A DNA stretch of 64,000 bases from Streptomyces sp. R41 (GTDB lineage Bacteria > Actinomycetota > Actinomycetes > Streptomycetales > Streptomycetaceae). Position 1 is the stretch's first letter, and every line of letters begins with the position of its first letter. Positions 9,234 to 17,367 of this stretch are shown piece after piece. A program made the position numbers and the translations under genes. Under the pieces are notes generated by a model. That model made no database searches, was not told where the DNA came from, and was given only the letters and a program-made list of their open reading frames with translations. The stretch covers positions 4,571,001-4,635,000 of the forward strand of contig NZ_CP163443.1 in assembly GCF_041053055.1 (NCBI RefSeq). Direction: 5' to 3'.

Positions 9234-10976
9234 GTGACCAGTACCGCGTCCTCCACGGACACCCGGCAGGGCCAGGCCGCCGAAGAGCAGCGGCCGTCGT
9301 GGCAGCAGCGGCTGCGCCGCTTCGGATACACGGCGCCGCCCAGAAGCGATGTCCGCGACCGGCTCGTGCCGCCGTACGCCGAGCCCAGCCCGCGCATCTG
9401 GGCCACGATCGGGCTGCGCCACGAGGTCGCCGAGCGCATCACGCGCTGGTCGGGCTGGGGCGGCCCGCTCCTGGTGACGCTGCTCGCCGGGCTGCTGCGG
9501 TTCTGGAACCTGGGCAGCCCGAAGGCGGTGATATTCGACGAGACGTACTACGCCAAGGACGCCTGGGCGCTCATCCACCGCGGATACGAGGTCAACTGGG
9601 CGAAGGACGCCAACGACCTGATCCTGCAGGGCAACGGGCATGTGCGGATCCCGAGCGACGCCGCCTATGTGGTGCACCCGCCGGTCGGCAAGTACGTCAT
9701 CGGGCTCGGCGAGTGGATGTTCGGGTTCAACCCGTTCGGCTGGCGGTTCATGACGGCGCTGCTCGGCACGCTGTCGGTGCTGCTGCTGTGCCGGATCGGG
9801 CGCCGGCTGTTCCGCTCGACGTTCCTCGGCTGCCTCGCGGGCGCGCTGATGGCGGTGGACGGCCTGCACTTCGTGATGAGCCGCACCTCGCTGCTCGACG
9901 GTGTGCTGATGTTCTTCGTGCTCGCGGCATTCGGCTGCCTGGTCGTCGACCGCGACAAGGCACGGGCCAGGCTGGCGGCGGCGCTGCCCGCGGACGCGGA
10001 CGGAGTCGTGCGCCCCGACGCGCACACCGCCGAGACGACCCGCATGGGCTGGCGCCCCTGGCGCTGGGGGGCCGGCCTGATGCTGGGCCTGGCCATCGGC
10101 ACCAAGTGGAACGGCCTCTACATCCTGGCCGTGTTCTGTGTGATGGCGGTCCTGTGGGACGTCGGCTCGCGCCGGGTCGCGGGCGCGCGACGGCCGTACC
10201 TGGCGGTGCTCAAGCACGACCTGGGCTGGGCGTTCCTGGCTACGGTCCCCGTCGCGATCTTCACCTACATCCTCTCGTGGACGGGCTGGATCCTCTCGGC
10301 CACCAACGGCCACGGCGGCTACTTCCGCAACTGGGCGGCGACCGACGGCAAGAACAGCAACTGGTCCTGGCTGTTCCCCGACTGGTGGCGCAGTCTGTGG
10401 CACTACGAGCACGAGGTGTTCGAGTTCCACACCCACCTGACGTCCCCGCACACCTACCAGTCGAACCCGTGGAGCTGGCTCGTCCTGGGCCGCCCGGTCT
10501 CGTACTTCTACGAGTCCCCGCTGCCCGGCAAGGACGGCTGCCCCGCCGACGCGGGCGACAAGTGCGCCCGGGAGGTGCTGGCGCTCGGCACTCCCCTCCT
10601 GTGGTGGGCGGCCTGCTTCGCGATCGCCTACGTGCTCTGGCGCTGGGCGTTCCGCCGCGACTGGCGAGCGGGCGCCATCGCCGGCGGCATCGCGGCCGGC
10701 TACCTCCCCTGGTTCATGTACCAGGAGCGCACGATCTTCTTCTTCTACGCCGTCGTCTTCCTCCCGTTCCTCTGCCTGGCCGTCGCCATGATGATCGGCG
10801 CGATCCTCGGCCCACCCGGCGCGGGCGAACGCCGCCGCGTCATCGGCGCGGCGGGCGCGGGCGTCCTGGTCCTGCTGATCGCGTGGAACTTCATCTATTT
10901 CTGGCCGCTGTACACGGGCACCGCGATCCCGATCGACCAGTGGCGGTCGCGGATGTGGCTGGACACCTGGGTCTAG
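9234..10976 (+). CDS. pmt: Dolichyl/polyprenyl-phosphate-mannose protein O-mannosyltransferase
   Basis: Polytopic membrane enzyme of 580 residues that transfers mannose from polyprenyl phosphate mannose to Ser/Thr of exported proteins. FDETYYAKDAW in the first loop holds the catalytic Asp-Glu pair; HPPVGKY and about ten further membrane helices follow. GTG at 9234 gives VTSTASSTDTR. The last 32 codons or so are duplicated at 29898-29992 and, in decayed form, at 31275-31340: the gene is the integration target of the mobile element downstream and its 3' end has been rebuilt by recombination. The reading frame is intact (ending DTWV). In S. coelicolor pmt mutants resist phage phiC31, so pressure on this gene could affect phage sensitivity. 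Confidence 0.93.
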   Translation: MTSTASSTDTRQGQAAEEQRPSWQQRLRRFGYTAPPRSDVRDRLVPPYAEPSPRIWATIGLRHEVAERITRWSGWGGPLLVTLLAGLLRFWNLGSPKAVIFDETYYAKDAWALIHRGYEVNWAKDANDLILQGNGHVRIPSDAAYVVHPPVGKYVIGLGEWMFGFNPFGWRFMTALLGTLSVLLLCRIGRRLFRSTFLGCLAGALMAVDGLHFVMSRTSLLDGVLMFFVLAAFGCLVVDRDKARARLAAALPADADGVVRPDAHTAETTRMGWRPWRWGAGLMLGLAIGTKWNGLYILAVFCVMAVLWDVGSRRVAGARRPYLAVLKHDLGWAFLATVPVAIFTYILSWTGWILSATNGHGGYFRNWAATDGKNSNWSWLFPDWWRSLWHYEHEVFEFHTHLTSPHTYQSNPWSWLVLGRPVSYFYESPLPGKDGCPADAGDKCAREVLALGTPLLWWAACFAIAYVLWRWAFRRDWRAGAIAGGIAAGYLPWFMYQERTIFFFYAVVFLPFLCLAVAMMIGAILGPPGAGERRRVIGAAGAGVLVLLIAWNFIYFWPLYTGTAIPIDQWRSRMWLDTWV

Positions 10977-10982
10977 CTGGGC
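10888..10982 (+). repeat. attL: left direct repeat, 3' end of pmt
   Basis: 95-bp copy matching 29898-29992 with two mismatches (10907 and 10964). It covers the last codons of pmt and the TAG stop plus a few bases. The 56-bp identical stretch 10908-10963 is the most likely place for the crossover. Confidence 0.88.
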
Positions 10983-11392
10983 AGTTATACGGCGATGGCG
11001 CGGCAGACTGCCGCGCCATCGCCGTTGTTAGTGGTCGTTGTTGGCTGTCGTTGGTCGCCCTCGTACGGCCCGGAGACGGCCCAGTTCGGGTGACGTGGCA
11101 GCTTTACAGTCCCCCCTTGAAGCCACGCCACTTGGTCTTCCGACCTGCGTAGATACCTGTGTGGACCAAGTCAGATCTCTCGGTCGTCCACGTGTCGTCC
11201 ATGGCACCTCATATCCCGGCACCTCCACTAGGCGCCCGGCTGCTGGCTCACGGCGCCTTCTGCGGCCGGCTCAGCGGTCAGCGCTTGCACGAGTGCTCCG
11301 AGGATTCCGCCCGCTTCTCCTGGCTCAGGCCGGCATCTACCAACAGGCGCTCGGCCGCTAGGTAGCGCGAAAGCCCCTCTACAGTCACTGCC
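10977..11392. other. Left-end non-coding region of the element
   Basis: The 416 bp after the pmt stop hold a perfect 33-bp palindrome (10991-11023), a repeated segment around 11036-11085 that recurs near 12899-12951, and on the minus strand a possible broken small gene (11278-11394). No intact gene was found. Confidence 0.6.
10991..11023. terminator. 33-bp palindrome after pmt, probable terminator
   Basis: GGCGATGGCGCGGCAG and its exact reverse complement flank a single A. It lies 15 bp after the pmt stop. A closely related 29-bp copy follows the second pmt 3' end at 30003-30031. Confidence 0.65.
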
Positions 11393-11394
11393 AT
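11278..11394 (-). pseudogene. Possible frameshifted small protein gene
   Basis: From an ATG at 11394 the minus strand reads MAVTVEGLSRYLAAERLLVD and on to a stop at 11278 (38 residues). A different frame from about 11330 down to 11228 continues with protein-like composition (EAGGILGALVQALTAEP). One frameshift would join them into a protein of about 55 residues. Its ATG overlaps that of the plus-strand repeat protein within CCATGG. Weakly supported. Confidence 0.2.
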
Positions 11395-12727
11395 GGTGGA
11401 CAAGCGGCCCGGGTGGCGGGGACGGCAGCGGGGGTTGCAACTGTGGCCGGTAGGGCTCGTACTGGCGTTGGCCTTCGTGGCTGCGCTCATCGTGTCGGGC
11501 GGAGTGTTCTGGATCTTGGTGCAGCTCTTGGGCGTCCACGATCTGAAGAGTGAGACCCGACTGACGTCCCAGACTCTGTTCGATCTGGTGAAACTTTCCT
11601 TCGGCGTGGTCGCCGGCTCGGGCGCGCTCGTTGCTCTGGTAGTCGCCTACCGGCGACAGCGCGTCGATGAGGACGGGGCGCTGCGCGAGGCCACGCGCCT
11701 GCATACGGAACGGTTCACCACCGCAGTCTCACAGCTCGGAGAGCCTTCAGCCGCCGTCCGCCTCGGCGGGATCCACGCCCTGTCCGGACTCGCCGACGAC
11801 GCCCCCACTAAGGAGCTTCGCCAGACCTGCATCGACGTCCTGTGCGCCTACCTCCGACTGCCCTACACGCCCTCCCCCAACGCCACCGACCAGGACTCCC
11901 GCCACAACTACCTCGCACTGCGCGAAGTCCGCCACACAGCCATCCGACTCATCCGCGATCACCTACGCCTGGATGCCAAGCATCCACATTCCTGGCAAGG
12001 GCATGATTTTGACTTCACCAATGCCGTCTTCGACGGTGGCGACTGGTCCGAAGCACAGTTCTCCGGCGGTCGTGTCAGTTTCAACGACGCGATATTCTCC
12101 GGCGGCCACGTCACCTTCTACAACGCGCAGTTCTCTGGCGGCAAGGTATTCTTCCACGGAGCGAAATTCTCTGGCGATATGGTCTTCTTCAACTGCGCGC
12201 AGTTCTCCGGCGGAATAGTCAGCTTCGACGACGCGCAGTTCTCCGGTGGCCAGGTTTTGTTCAGCAGCGCACAGTTCTCCGCCGGCATAGTTAACTTCAC
12301 CCGTGCACAGTTCTCCGGCAGTGAGGTTTTCTTCAACGACGGACAGTTCTCCGGCAGCCGGGTCTTCTTCCACAACGCCCAGCTCTCCGGCGGCGAGGTC
12401 TTCTTCCACAACGCGCAATTCTCCGGCAGCGCGGTCATCTTCCACGACGCGCAATTCTCCGGAGTCCAGGTGTCCTTCAATGACGCGCAATTCTCCGCCG
12501 GCCAGGTAGCCTTCACCGGCGCGGAGTTCTCCGGCGGCCAAGTCGACTTCCAGGACGCGCAGTTCTCCGGCGGCGCGGTCACCTTCAACGAGGCACAATT
12601 GACCGGCGGGCAGGTTGACCTGCGACGCGTATCGGGGAATGCTCCTGAAGGCTTGGTGCCGGGAGGTGGAATGCCGCTTCCGACAGGCCTCCTGCTGCCT
12701 GAGAGGTGGTATCGGCCAGCCCTGTAA
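11393..12727 (+). CDS. Membrane protein with sixteen 12-residue repeats (pentapeptide-repeat-like)
   Basis: 444 residues, element cargo of unknown role. Two membrane helices (about 17-42 and 62-85) are followed by a helical cytoplasmic region (90-200) of a kind seen in Streptomyces pentapeptide-repeat proteins. Residues 219-410 then consist of 16 repeats of exactly 12 residues with consensus xxAQFSGGxVxF, ending in a short unique tail. Automated annotation would probably say 'pentapeptide repeat', but the period is 12, not 5, so a different right- or left-handed beta solenoid is likely, with Phe and Val filling the core. The start ATG is at 11393, with no clear ribosome site. Confidence 0.75.
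   Translation: MVDKRPGWRGRQRGLQLWPVGLVLALAFVAALIVSGGVFWILVQLLGVHDLKSETRLTSQTLFDLVKLSFGVVAGSGALVALVVAYRRQRVDEDGALREATRLHTERFTTAVSQLGEPSAAVRLGGIHALSGLADDAPTKELRQTCIDVLCAYLRLPYTPSPNATDQDSRHNYLALREVRHTAIRLIRDHLRLDAKHPHSWQGHDFDFTNAVFDGGDWSEAQFSGGRVSFNDAIFSGGHVTFYNAQFSGGKVFFHGAKFSGDMVFFNCAQFSGGIVSFDDAQFSGGQVLFSSAQFSAGIVNFTRAQFSGSEVFFNDGQFSGSRVFFHNAQLSGGEVFFHNAQFSGSAVIFHDAQFSGVQVSFNDAQFSAGQVAFTGAEFSGGQVDFQDAQFSGGAVTFNEAQLTGGQVDLRRVSGNAPEGLVPGGGMPLPTGLLLPERWYRPAL
12047..12622 (+). repeat. Sixteen in-frame 36-bp tandem repeats
   Basis: Each unit encodes 12 residues around AQFSGG; conserved DNA core is GCGCAGTTCTCCGGCGG. Units are contiguous and vary mainly at surface positions, so they may expand or contract by recombination. 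Confidence 0.9.
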
Positions 12728-13184
12728 TGAGGCACTGTCAGGTGAAGCCACCACCGTGTCCTGGCGATGAAGCCCCGGTCCGGTAGAGAGAAACACCCCA
12801 TCTTGCCTGACGGCCACCCCTGGGGGAAACGCGTATGGACAGGGGGCTCTGACCTGGGGTTTCACTGTTGGCGGCTATGACTCGGCTGTCAATGTCGGTC
12901 GTCGTCGGTCGGCGTCGGGCGCCCTCGCACGGCCCAGAGACGGCCCAGCGGCCCTCACGGTGCACGCGTATGGCGTGATCGGTTACGGCCACACACGCAC
13001 CGAAGGGCATCGAGCCGCAAGGGGTAGATGAGACCCGAGTAAAGAAATTACCTGAGGTAACGGCGCATTGTCGCGCGCCTTACGCTCCCGCGTGCACCCG
13101 TTCCACATCTCCGACATCTAGCAGAGACCCCTCGGTCGACCTTAGGTTCGCTCACGCCGGCACGCGAAACAAGGAAGAGCGAAA
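12728..13184. other. Non-coding gap with integrase-tail-like repeat and palindrome
   Basis: Of 457 bp, 12899-12978 resembles 11036-11093 and reads, in one frame, SHGPETAQRPSRCTRMA before a stop, like the end of the element's own integrase (DHGPETAQAA). A palindrome TTACCTGAGGTAA lies at 13048-13060, possibly controlling the next gene. I see no gene. Confidence 0.45.
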
Positions 13185-13706
13185 TTGAGCGACAATTCAA
13201 ACGACGCCAGCCCTCCATCGCCGCAAGATTCGGGCGCCAATAAGACGGCGATAATCGCCGTGGTCGGAATAGCTCTGGCAGCGATCCCTATTGCTTGGGC
13301 TGTAATTTCATGGCTCGGGGACGAGACTACCAGCAGCAGCTACATAGATAAGGCGGATCAGGCCTGCGCGCAGCACCAACCCGCTCTGGACGCCCTAGGC
13401 CCGGAGCCAAACGGCATGGACCCGCAGGTGTACACTGCATATTTGAAGCGGCGAGGCGAAATAATACGCGCGGCGCTCAAGGATTGGGGAGCGGTCAAGG
13501 CGCCCTCGCAGATACAGGGCGAGATAAACGACGCCTACTTCACGGCCGATTCCGCCGCGAAGGAATGGGAAACAGCCGTACATTGGGGCTCGCTAGGGGA
13601 TACAGACAGGTCGAATCACTACCTGGACGAATCGAGCCGCTATGCCACAGAGGCAATCCGTAAGGCTCGCTCGACCGGTCTGCAGGTCTGCCCCTTGGGC
13701 TTCTAG
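13185..13706 (+). CDS. Membrane-anchored hypothetical protein
   Basis: 173 residues with a Ser/Pro/Asp-rich N-terminus, one membrane helix (about 21-44) and a mostly helical extracytoplasmic domain with two Cys (QACAQH near residue 65 and QVCPLGF at the end) that could form a disulfide. Not recognised. The start is TTG at 13185, chosen because AAGGAAGAG lies at ideal distance and no ATG or GTG is nearby. The codon use is less GC-biased than the chromosome, which fits transferred cargo. Confidence 0.6.
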   Translation: MSDNSNDASPPSPQDSGANKTAIIAVVGIALAAIPIAWAVISWLGDETTSSSYIDKADQACAQHQPALDALGPEPNGMDPQVYTAYLKRRGEIIRAALKDWGAVKAPSQIQGEINDAYFTADSAAKEWETAVHWGSLGDTDRSNHYLDESSRYATEAIRKARSTGLQVCPLGF

Positions 13707-14244
13707 CTGAGCAAAAAGAGGGCGGCGGAGCGGCTTTGCGCTGGAGCTGCTTTGGCGCGAGTGATCATGGCCCCGTAAGCTTCCGGCGTCGGGCAGTCTG
13801 TGGACCTGCCCGGTAAAGCACGACGTTGGGGCCATGATCTTCGAGGCTCGCGCCAAAGTGGCTAAAGCCGTAGAGCCGACCGGCCTCAGCCCCAGAGGGT
13901 GTCTCCCGCTTCTTGCCCCCAGCTCGCCAGCGCGCCGCCTGGCGCGGCCAGCCAGGGCGAAGACAGGAGGCAGGCCGCGCCGCAGAGGCGGCGCGCGCCC
14001 GCGCCGTGCGCGGGCCTTGATGCAGTAGGGCAAGTGCCACCGCACTGCGACCGCAACGGCTTTCAAGAGCGTCAAGTGTGCAGCACATACGCCCTGGTCA
14101 GCGACTGTTTGGGCTCCCGTAATAGGCCTCCTGGCCCACACATGGCCCATAGCGGGGAGAATTTGTGATCACCACGGCGTCACCCTCGCATCTGCCGACC
14201 CGGGCCAGCGACGTCCGACGCTTCCCTTTCAGGGGACAAGCAAG
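13707..14244. other. Structured non-coding region in the element
   Basis: 538 bp without a convincing gene. Its left part (13750-13858) is a large imperfect hairpin. The right part has dense GCGC and GCCGCC runs around 13925-14030. It could hold a small RNA, a second-strand origin, or a terminator serving the convergent genes on both sides. Confidence 0.5.
13750..13858. repeat. 109-bp imperfect inverted repeat with internal hairpin
   Basis: Outer arms CTTTGGCGCGAG (13750-13761) and its complement (13847-13858); second pair GATCATGGCCCC (13763-13774) and its complement (13828-13839); inner hairpin CGGGCAG at 13790-13796 pairing 13806-13812. The arms are separated by bulges of one and seven bases. 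Confidence 0.65.
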
Positions 14245-15432
14245 TCACTTCCAGCTCATCGTCTTACCCAAGGTGTCATTGACACGCGCGGCTACGTCCT
14301 TTTGGGCTGCGGCAAGCGACAGGACTCCCGCAATAATCAGCGACCACCTCAGGCTCTCCACCGCAGCTCCTTGAGACGCTACGGCTGGAATCATCGGCAA
14401 TAGAAGACCAGCGGAAATTAACATGCTAGGTGGAAGAATCCATATCGCGAAGCGTCGCAATCGATCGGAACGACTGACTTGGGCGGGAGCATTTTCCAAT
14501 AGGGCGGCGGTGTCGCCGACAGCAAGGGCTTTAACACCGGCCATCATGGATTCAAGAATTGCGTCCACATCTTCGGGTCGCGAAACTTTCGCAAGCGCAG
14601 ATTTATGAAGTCGGAAGGCCTCGGCCATTCGCCGAGACTCATCGCGAATCAGGGCCTTCTGATGCGATTCAAGCAGGCCTGACACCTTTGAAGGATAGCC
14701 GATTACTTCAACTTTCCTTGCGGCCTTTTCGATCCCAACCAGGCAATTCCTTAACGTGTCGAATCTCTGAATCCTGTCTCTTGATTCATGAACCAGGCAA
14801 GCAGCCTCAACCCATTTAACTAGAGCTGCATCGTAGCGCTTTACCCCAACGACTTCCTGTGTTACATACGCCGCAGCTGTGACTACGGCAAAGATGGAGA
14901 GGAGCCCCAGAGGCGCCACCGCAAGGCCGCCCGAAAAGGATCCGAGCAGCACCCATACAAGCCTCTGATCAGTTACACTCCGCTGCATGAAGTACACGGT
15001 CACAGAGACCGTGACCAATGCTGCGCCTGCTGCAAATCGAAATAATCCCGTCTGAAAAGCTAGGCGCCAAACACGGTCAGAGAATTCCGCAATTAGCAGC
15101 ACTAAAAGGATCGCAGCTACAGTAAAAAGGAGCACCCCTAAAAGGGCACGCCCAATTGAGAACACTGTAAATAGGTAACCCCATCCGGTGAGCAAAAAAA
15201 GCCCGAGTGCGGGGAGATACAACGCACTGGAAATCACCGATGAGCGAAGGTCGAAATAACACCACCTCACCGCTGAGGCGATGAATCTTTCTCGAATCTT
15301 GAGCTCAGAGAAATCTTCACCTCCAGGTAACGAGTCAAACTTTACAACGACCTCTCGGAGCATTTTTCGTGCAGCTTTGAGGGATTCTCTTCTCTCATCC
15401 TCGAACAATAGAATCGCTCCCTCGCGTCTCAC
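14245..15432 (-). CDS. Polytopic membrane protein, unknown function
   Basis: 395 residues. A charged N-terminal segment is followed by about five membrane helices (between about 65 and 205), a long helical cytoplasmic stretch (about 205-335) and two helices near the C-terminus (about 345-380). I recognise no family. It starts 15 bp after the end of the XRE-FGE gene, so the two are probably co-transcribed. GC content is clearly lower than that of the host chromosome. Its place beside an FGE-fold regulator-like protein suggests a shared pathway or membrane response, but nothing in the sequence says which. Confidence 0.65.
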   Translation of the reverse strand: MRREGAILLFEDERRESLKAARKMLREVVVKFDSLPGGEDFSELKIRERFIASAVRWCYFDLRSSVISSALYLPALGLFLLTGWGYLFTVFSIGRALLGVLLFTVAAILLVLLIAEFSDRVWRLAFQTGLFRFAAGAALVTVSVTVYFMQRSVTDQRLVWVLLGSFSGGLAVAPLGLLSIFAVVTAAAYVTQEVVGVKRYDAALVKWVEAACLVHESRDRIQRFDTLRNCLVGIEKAARKVEVIGYPSKVSGLLESHQKALIRDESRRMAEAFRLHKSALAKVSRPEDVDAILESMMAGVKALAVGDTAALLENAPAQVSRSDRLRRFAIWILPPSMLISAGLLLPMIPAVASQGAAVESLRWSLIIAGVLSLAAAQKDVAARVNDTLGKTMSWK

Positions 15433-15447
15433 CTCCCACCATTCACG

Positions 15448-16377
15448 TCACCTATTCATTTGCTCGGGAGTAGCGACACAACGGAAGCCAGTATCATCGT
15501 CACGCATCGTCTCGTTTGCGTCGTTAGGGATTGCCGGAGATCCACGGAACAGGGGGCTCGTGAAGGCACTGCCGCGAAGTTCATAACGCCCCGGATTGGT
15601 CGCCGTTGCGAGCCACTCCCATACGTTCCCCACCATGTCGTAGACCCCGTACGGCGAAACGCCGCTGTGATAGCGAGAGACGGACGTTGTATGCTCCACG
15701 CCGGTCTCTCGGACATTGCACTTTGCGGCCGTCTTCTGGTCCCCCCATGGGAACGTGCGTCCGGAGGTACCGCGCGCCGCCTTCTCCCACTGTTCGGCCG
15801 TCGGCAGCGACTTCCCGGCCCAGGTCGCGTACGCCTGCGCGTCCCGCCAAGTCACGTGCACGACAGGGTGGTCGTACAGATCCCGCGGACATCGACCGTT
15901 CTCCCAGTGCTCAGGGCCCGGCCGCCGGGTCGCCGCGCAGAACCGCGCGTAGTCAGCGTTCGTCGTCGGGAACGTGTCTATGTGGAATTCGTCCACCCAC
16001 ACGGGGTCGTCCCCCTCGCCCGACAGGAAGATTCCTTCCGGGATGTGCGCCATGAGCTTCCCGTCTCCGGGGTGCTTCAAGTACTCACCGCTGCTCGACT
16101 GATCTCCATCCGGCTCGATCACAGCTTGGGTGGGAATGTCATCCGCCGCGAGGATGCCGACGAAGCGGCCCTGAGCATCCTGGTCGGCCTTGGCGAGCAG
16201 GGTGTCCAAAGCAGCCTGGTTCACCATGCGAAGGGAGGCGTATTCGCCGTCCGCCTCCCAGCGGGAGACGATCCGATCGGATACCCCCAGCTTCTCGGCG
16301 AACTCCATGAGGCTCATGCGTACGGCTTCACGCAGCGCCTTAACTTCACGTCCGGTCCATTTCGTAACGAGTGGCAT
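15448..16377 (-). CDS. XRE helix-turn-helix fused to FGE-sulfatase (SUMF1/EgtB/PvdO) domain
   Basis: 309 residues. Residues 5-60 form a Cro/XRE-type helix-turn-helix (SLMEFAEKLGVSDRIVSRWE). After a linker, residues about 105-305 are a formylglycine-generating-enzyme fold: IPEGIFLSGE, DEFHIDTFPTTNADYARFC, PVVHVTWRDAQAYATWAGK, LPTAEQWEKAARG, DMVGNVWEW and the closing DTGFRCVA. The paired cysteines that make formylglycine in true FGE are absent (the segment after ELRGSAF has none), so it is not a sulfatase activator. It may be a DNA-binding protein with a ligand-binding or iron-type FGE fold. It lies 51 bp after the aminotransferase gene. Confidence 0.8.
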   Translation of the reverse strand: MPLVTKWTGREVKALREAVRMSLMEFAEKLGVSDRIVSRWEADGEYASLRMVNQAALDTLLAKADQDAQGRFVGILAADDIPTQAVIEPDGDQSSSGEYLKHPGDGKLMAHIPEGIFLSGEGDDPVWVDEFHIDTFPTTNADYARFCAATRRPGPEHWENGRCPRDLYDHPVVHVTWRDAQAYATWAGKSLPTAEQWEKAARGTSGRTFPWGDQKTAAKCNVRETGVEHTTSVSRYHSGVSPYGVYDMVGNVWEWLATATNPGRYELRGSAFTSPLFRGSPAIPNDANETMRDDDTGFRCVATPEQMNR

Positions 16378-16428
16378 GAGCTACCTCTGTCGTGAATCGC
16401 CGCCCCTGTGAGGGGTGGCGGCACGCGT

Positions 16429-17214
16429 CTACAGACGATCGCCGGGGATGCCGGCGTAGGCGTCACGCAGTGCGGCGAGGACGGGGTGGTCCTGCGAGAA
16501 CTGCACGTCGTCGAGCGCGCTGACAGAACGCACGCCGATCGTCGTGTTCGTGGCGAACGCAGCGGCCATGTTCGGGACGTCTGAGAGCCGTACCGGGGCG
16601 GTGATCTGCTTCGGAGCATCGAGGCTCTGGAGCAAGAGCATCGTCGTGCCGGGGAGCACTGGGGCATCCGGCCAAATGACCGTCCCGTCCTGGTCAACGA
16701 ATCCCAGGTTCCAAGTGCCTCCCTCAGAGATCCGGCCGTCCGGCTCGACGAACACGGCGTCGTCGAACCCCGCGAGTTGAGCGTCACGGCGAATCCGGAG
16801 CTGCGGGTGGAGACCGATGTGCTTCACCTCTGCGTTGTCGCGGGTGAAGGTGAAGGTCTTGGCGGTGAGGGGCGGCGGCGACAAGGCGCCCGCGGGCCGC
16901 AGGTTCACAAGAATGTGCGGATCTTTGGCGTCGCTGGGGCGTCCCATGTCGAGCGCGGGATCGAAGACAGTGACACGGAGGCCGGCAACCCCGGTCACGC
17001 CGTCGGCCGCCTTGCGGATGTAGTTGAGCGTCCGCTCTCGGTCCAACTCGACACCGAAGACGATGCGGCAGTCCCGCACCAAGCGGTCCAGATGGAGGGA
17101 CAGCCCCCGGATGGTGCCGTCCTCCATCCGCATGGACGTGAAGTGCCCATAGTTCGTGAGGGCGAGGCATTGAAGGTCGTCGAGGGTGGCGGGTTTTCCG
17201 TTCAGTTCAGCCAT
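16429..17214 (-). CDS. Class IV (branched-chain/ADCL-type) aminotransferase family protein
   Basis: PLP-dependent fold-type IV protein of about 261 residues. Typical features: TNYGHFTSMRMEDGTIRGL near residue 20, the R-x-x pattern in AGLRVTV, QLAGFDDAVFVEPDGRISEG (the usual x-x-D-x-x-F-x-x-x-G-x-x-x-E-G pattern) and the LPGTTMLLL loop. The usual catalytic Lys position appears to be in LHPQLRIRRDAQLAG, where a Lys is not evident, so catalytic activity is uncertain. Such genes recur beside GntR genes in Streptomyces AICEs, from memory. The start at 17214 (MAELNGK) fits the family better than an ATG at 17331. First gene of a three-gene minus-strand group with the XRE-FGE and membrane genes. Confidence 0.8.
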   Translation of the reverse strand: MAELNGKPATLDDLQCLALTNYGHFTSMRMEDGTIRGLSLHLDRLVRDCRIVFGVELDRERTLNYIRKAADGVTGVAGLRVTVFDPALDMGRPSDAKDPHILVNLRPAGALSPPPLTAKTFTFTRDNAEVKHIGLHPQLRIRRDAQLAGFDDAVFVEPDGRISEGGTWNLGFVDQDGTVIWPDAPVLPGTTMLLLQSLDAPKQITAPVRLSDVPNMAAAFATNTTIGVRSVSALDDVQFSQDHPVLAALRDAYAGIPGDRL

Positions 17215-17367
17215 GCGGCCAGTCTTGCAGCCGCTGACGACCCGCCAACACCCCGTTAGGCAGCCAAAGTTCGGATTAGTTCGGTGCAGGGGCAGCGGGA
17301 GTACGTACTCACGGTGCGCCCGTCGGGACACGCTACGTGTATGACGACGAACGCACCGCGAGAGACG

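Noticed and set aside
12047..12622. CRISPR-like 36-bp repeats
   Set aside because: Units are contiguous without spacers and encode an in-frame protein repeat; no cas genes.
15448..16377. True formylglycine-generating enzyme
   Set aside because: The cysteine pair needed for catalysis is missing and no sulfatase gene is nearby.
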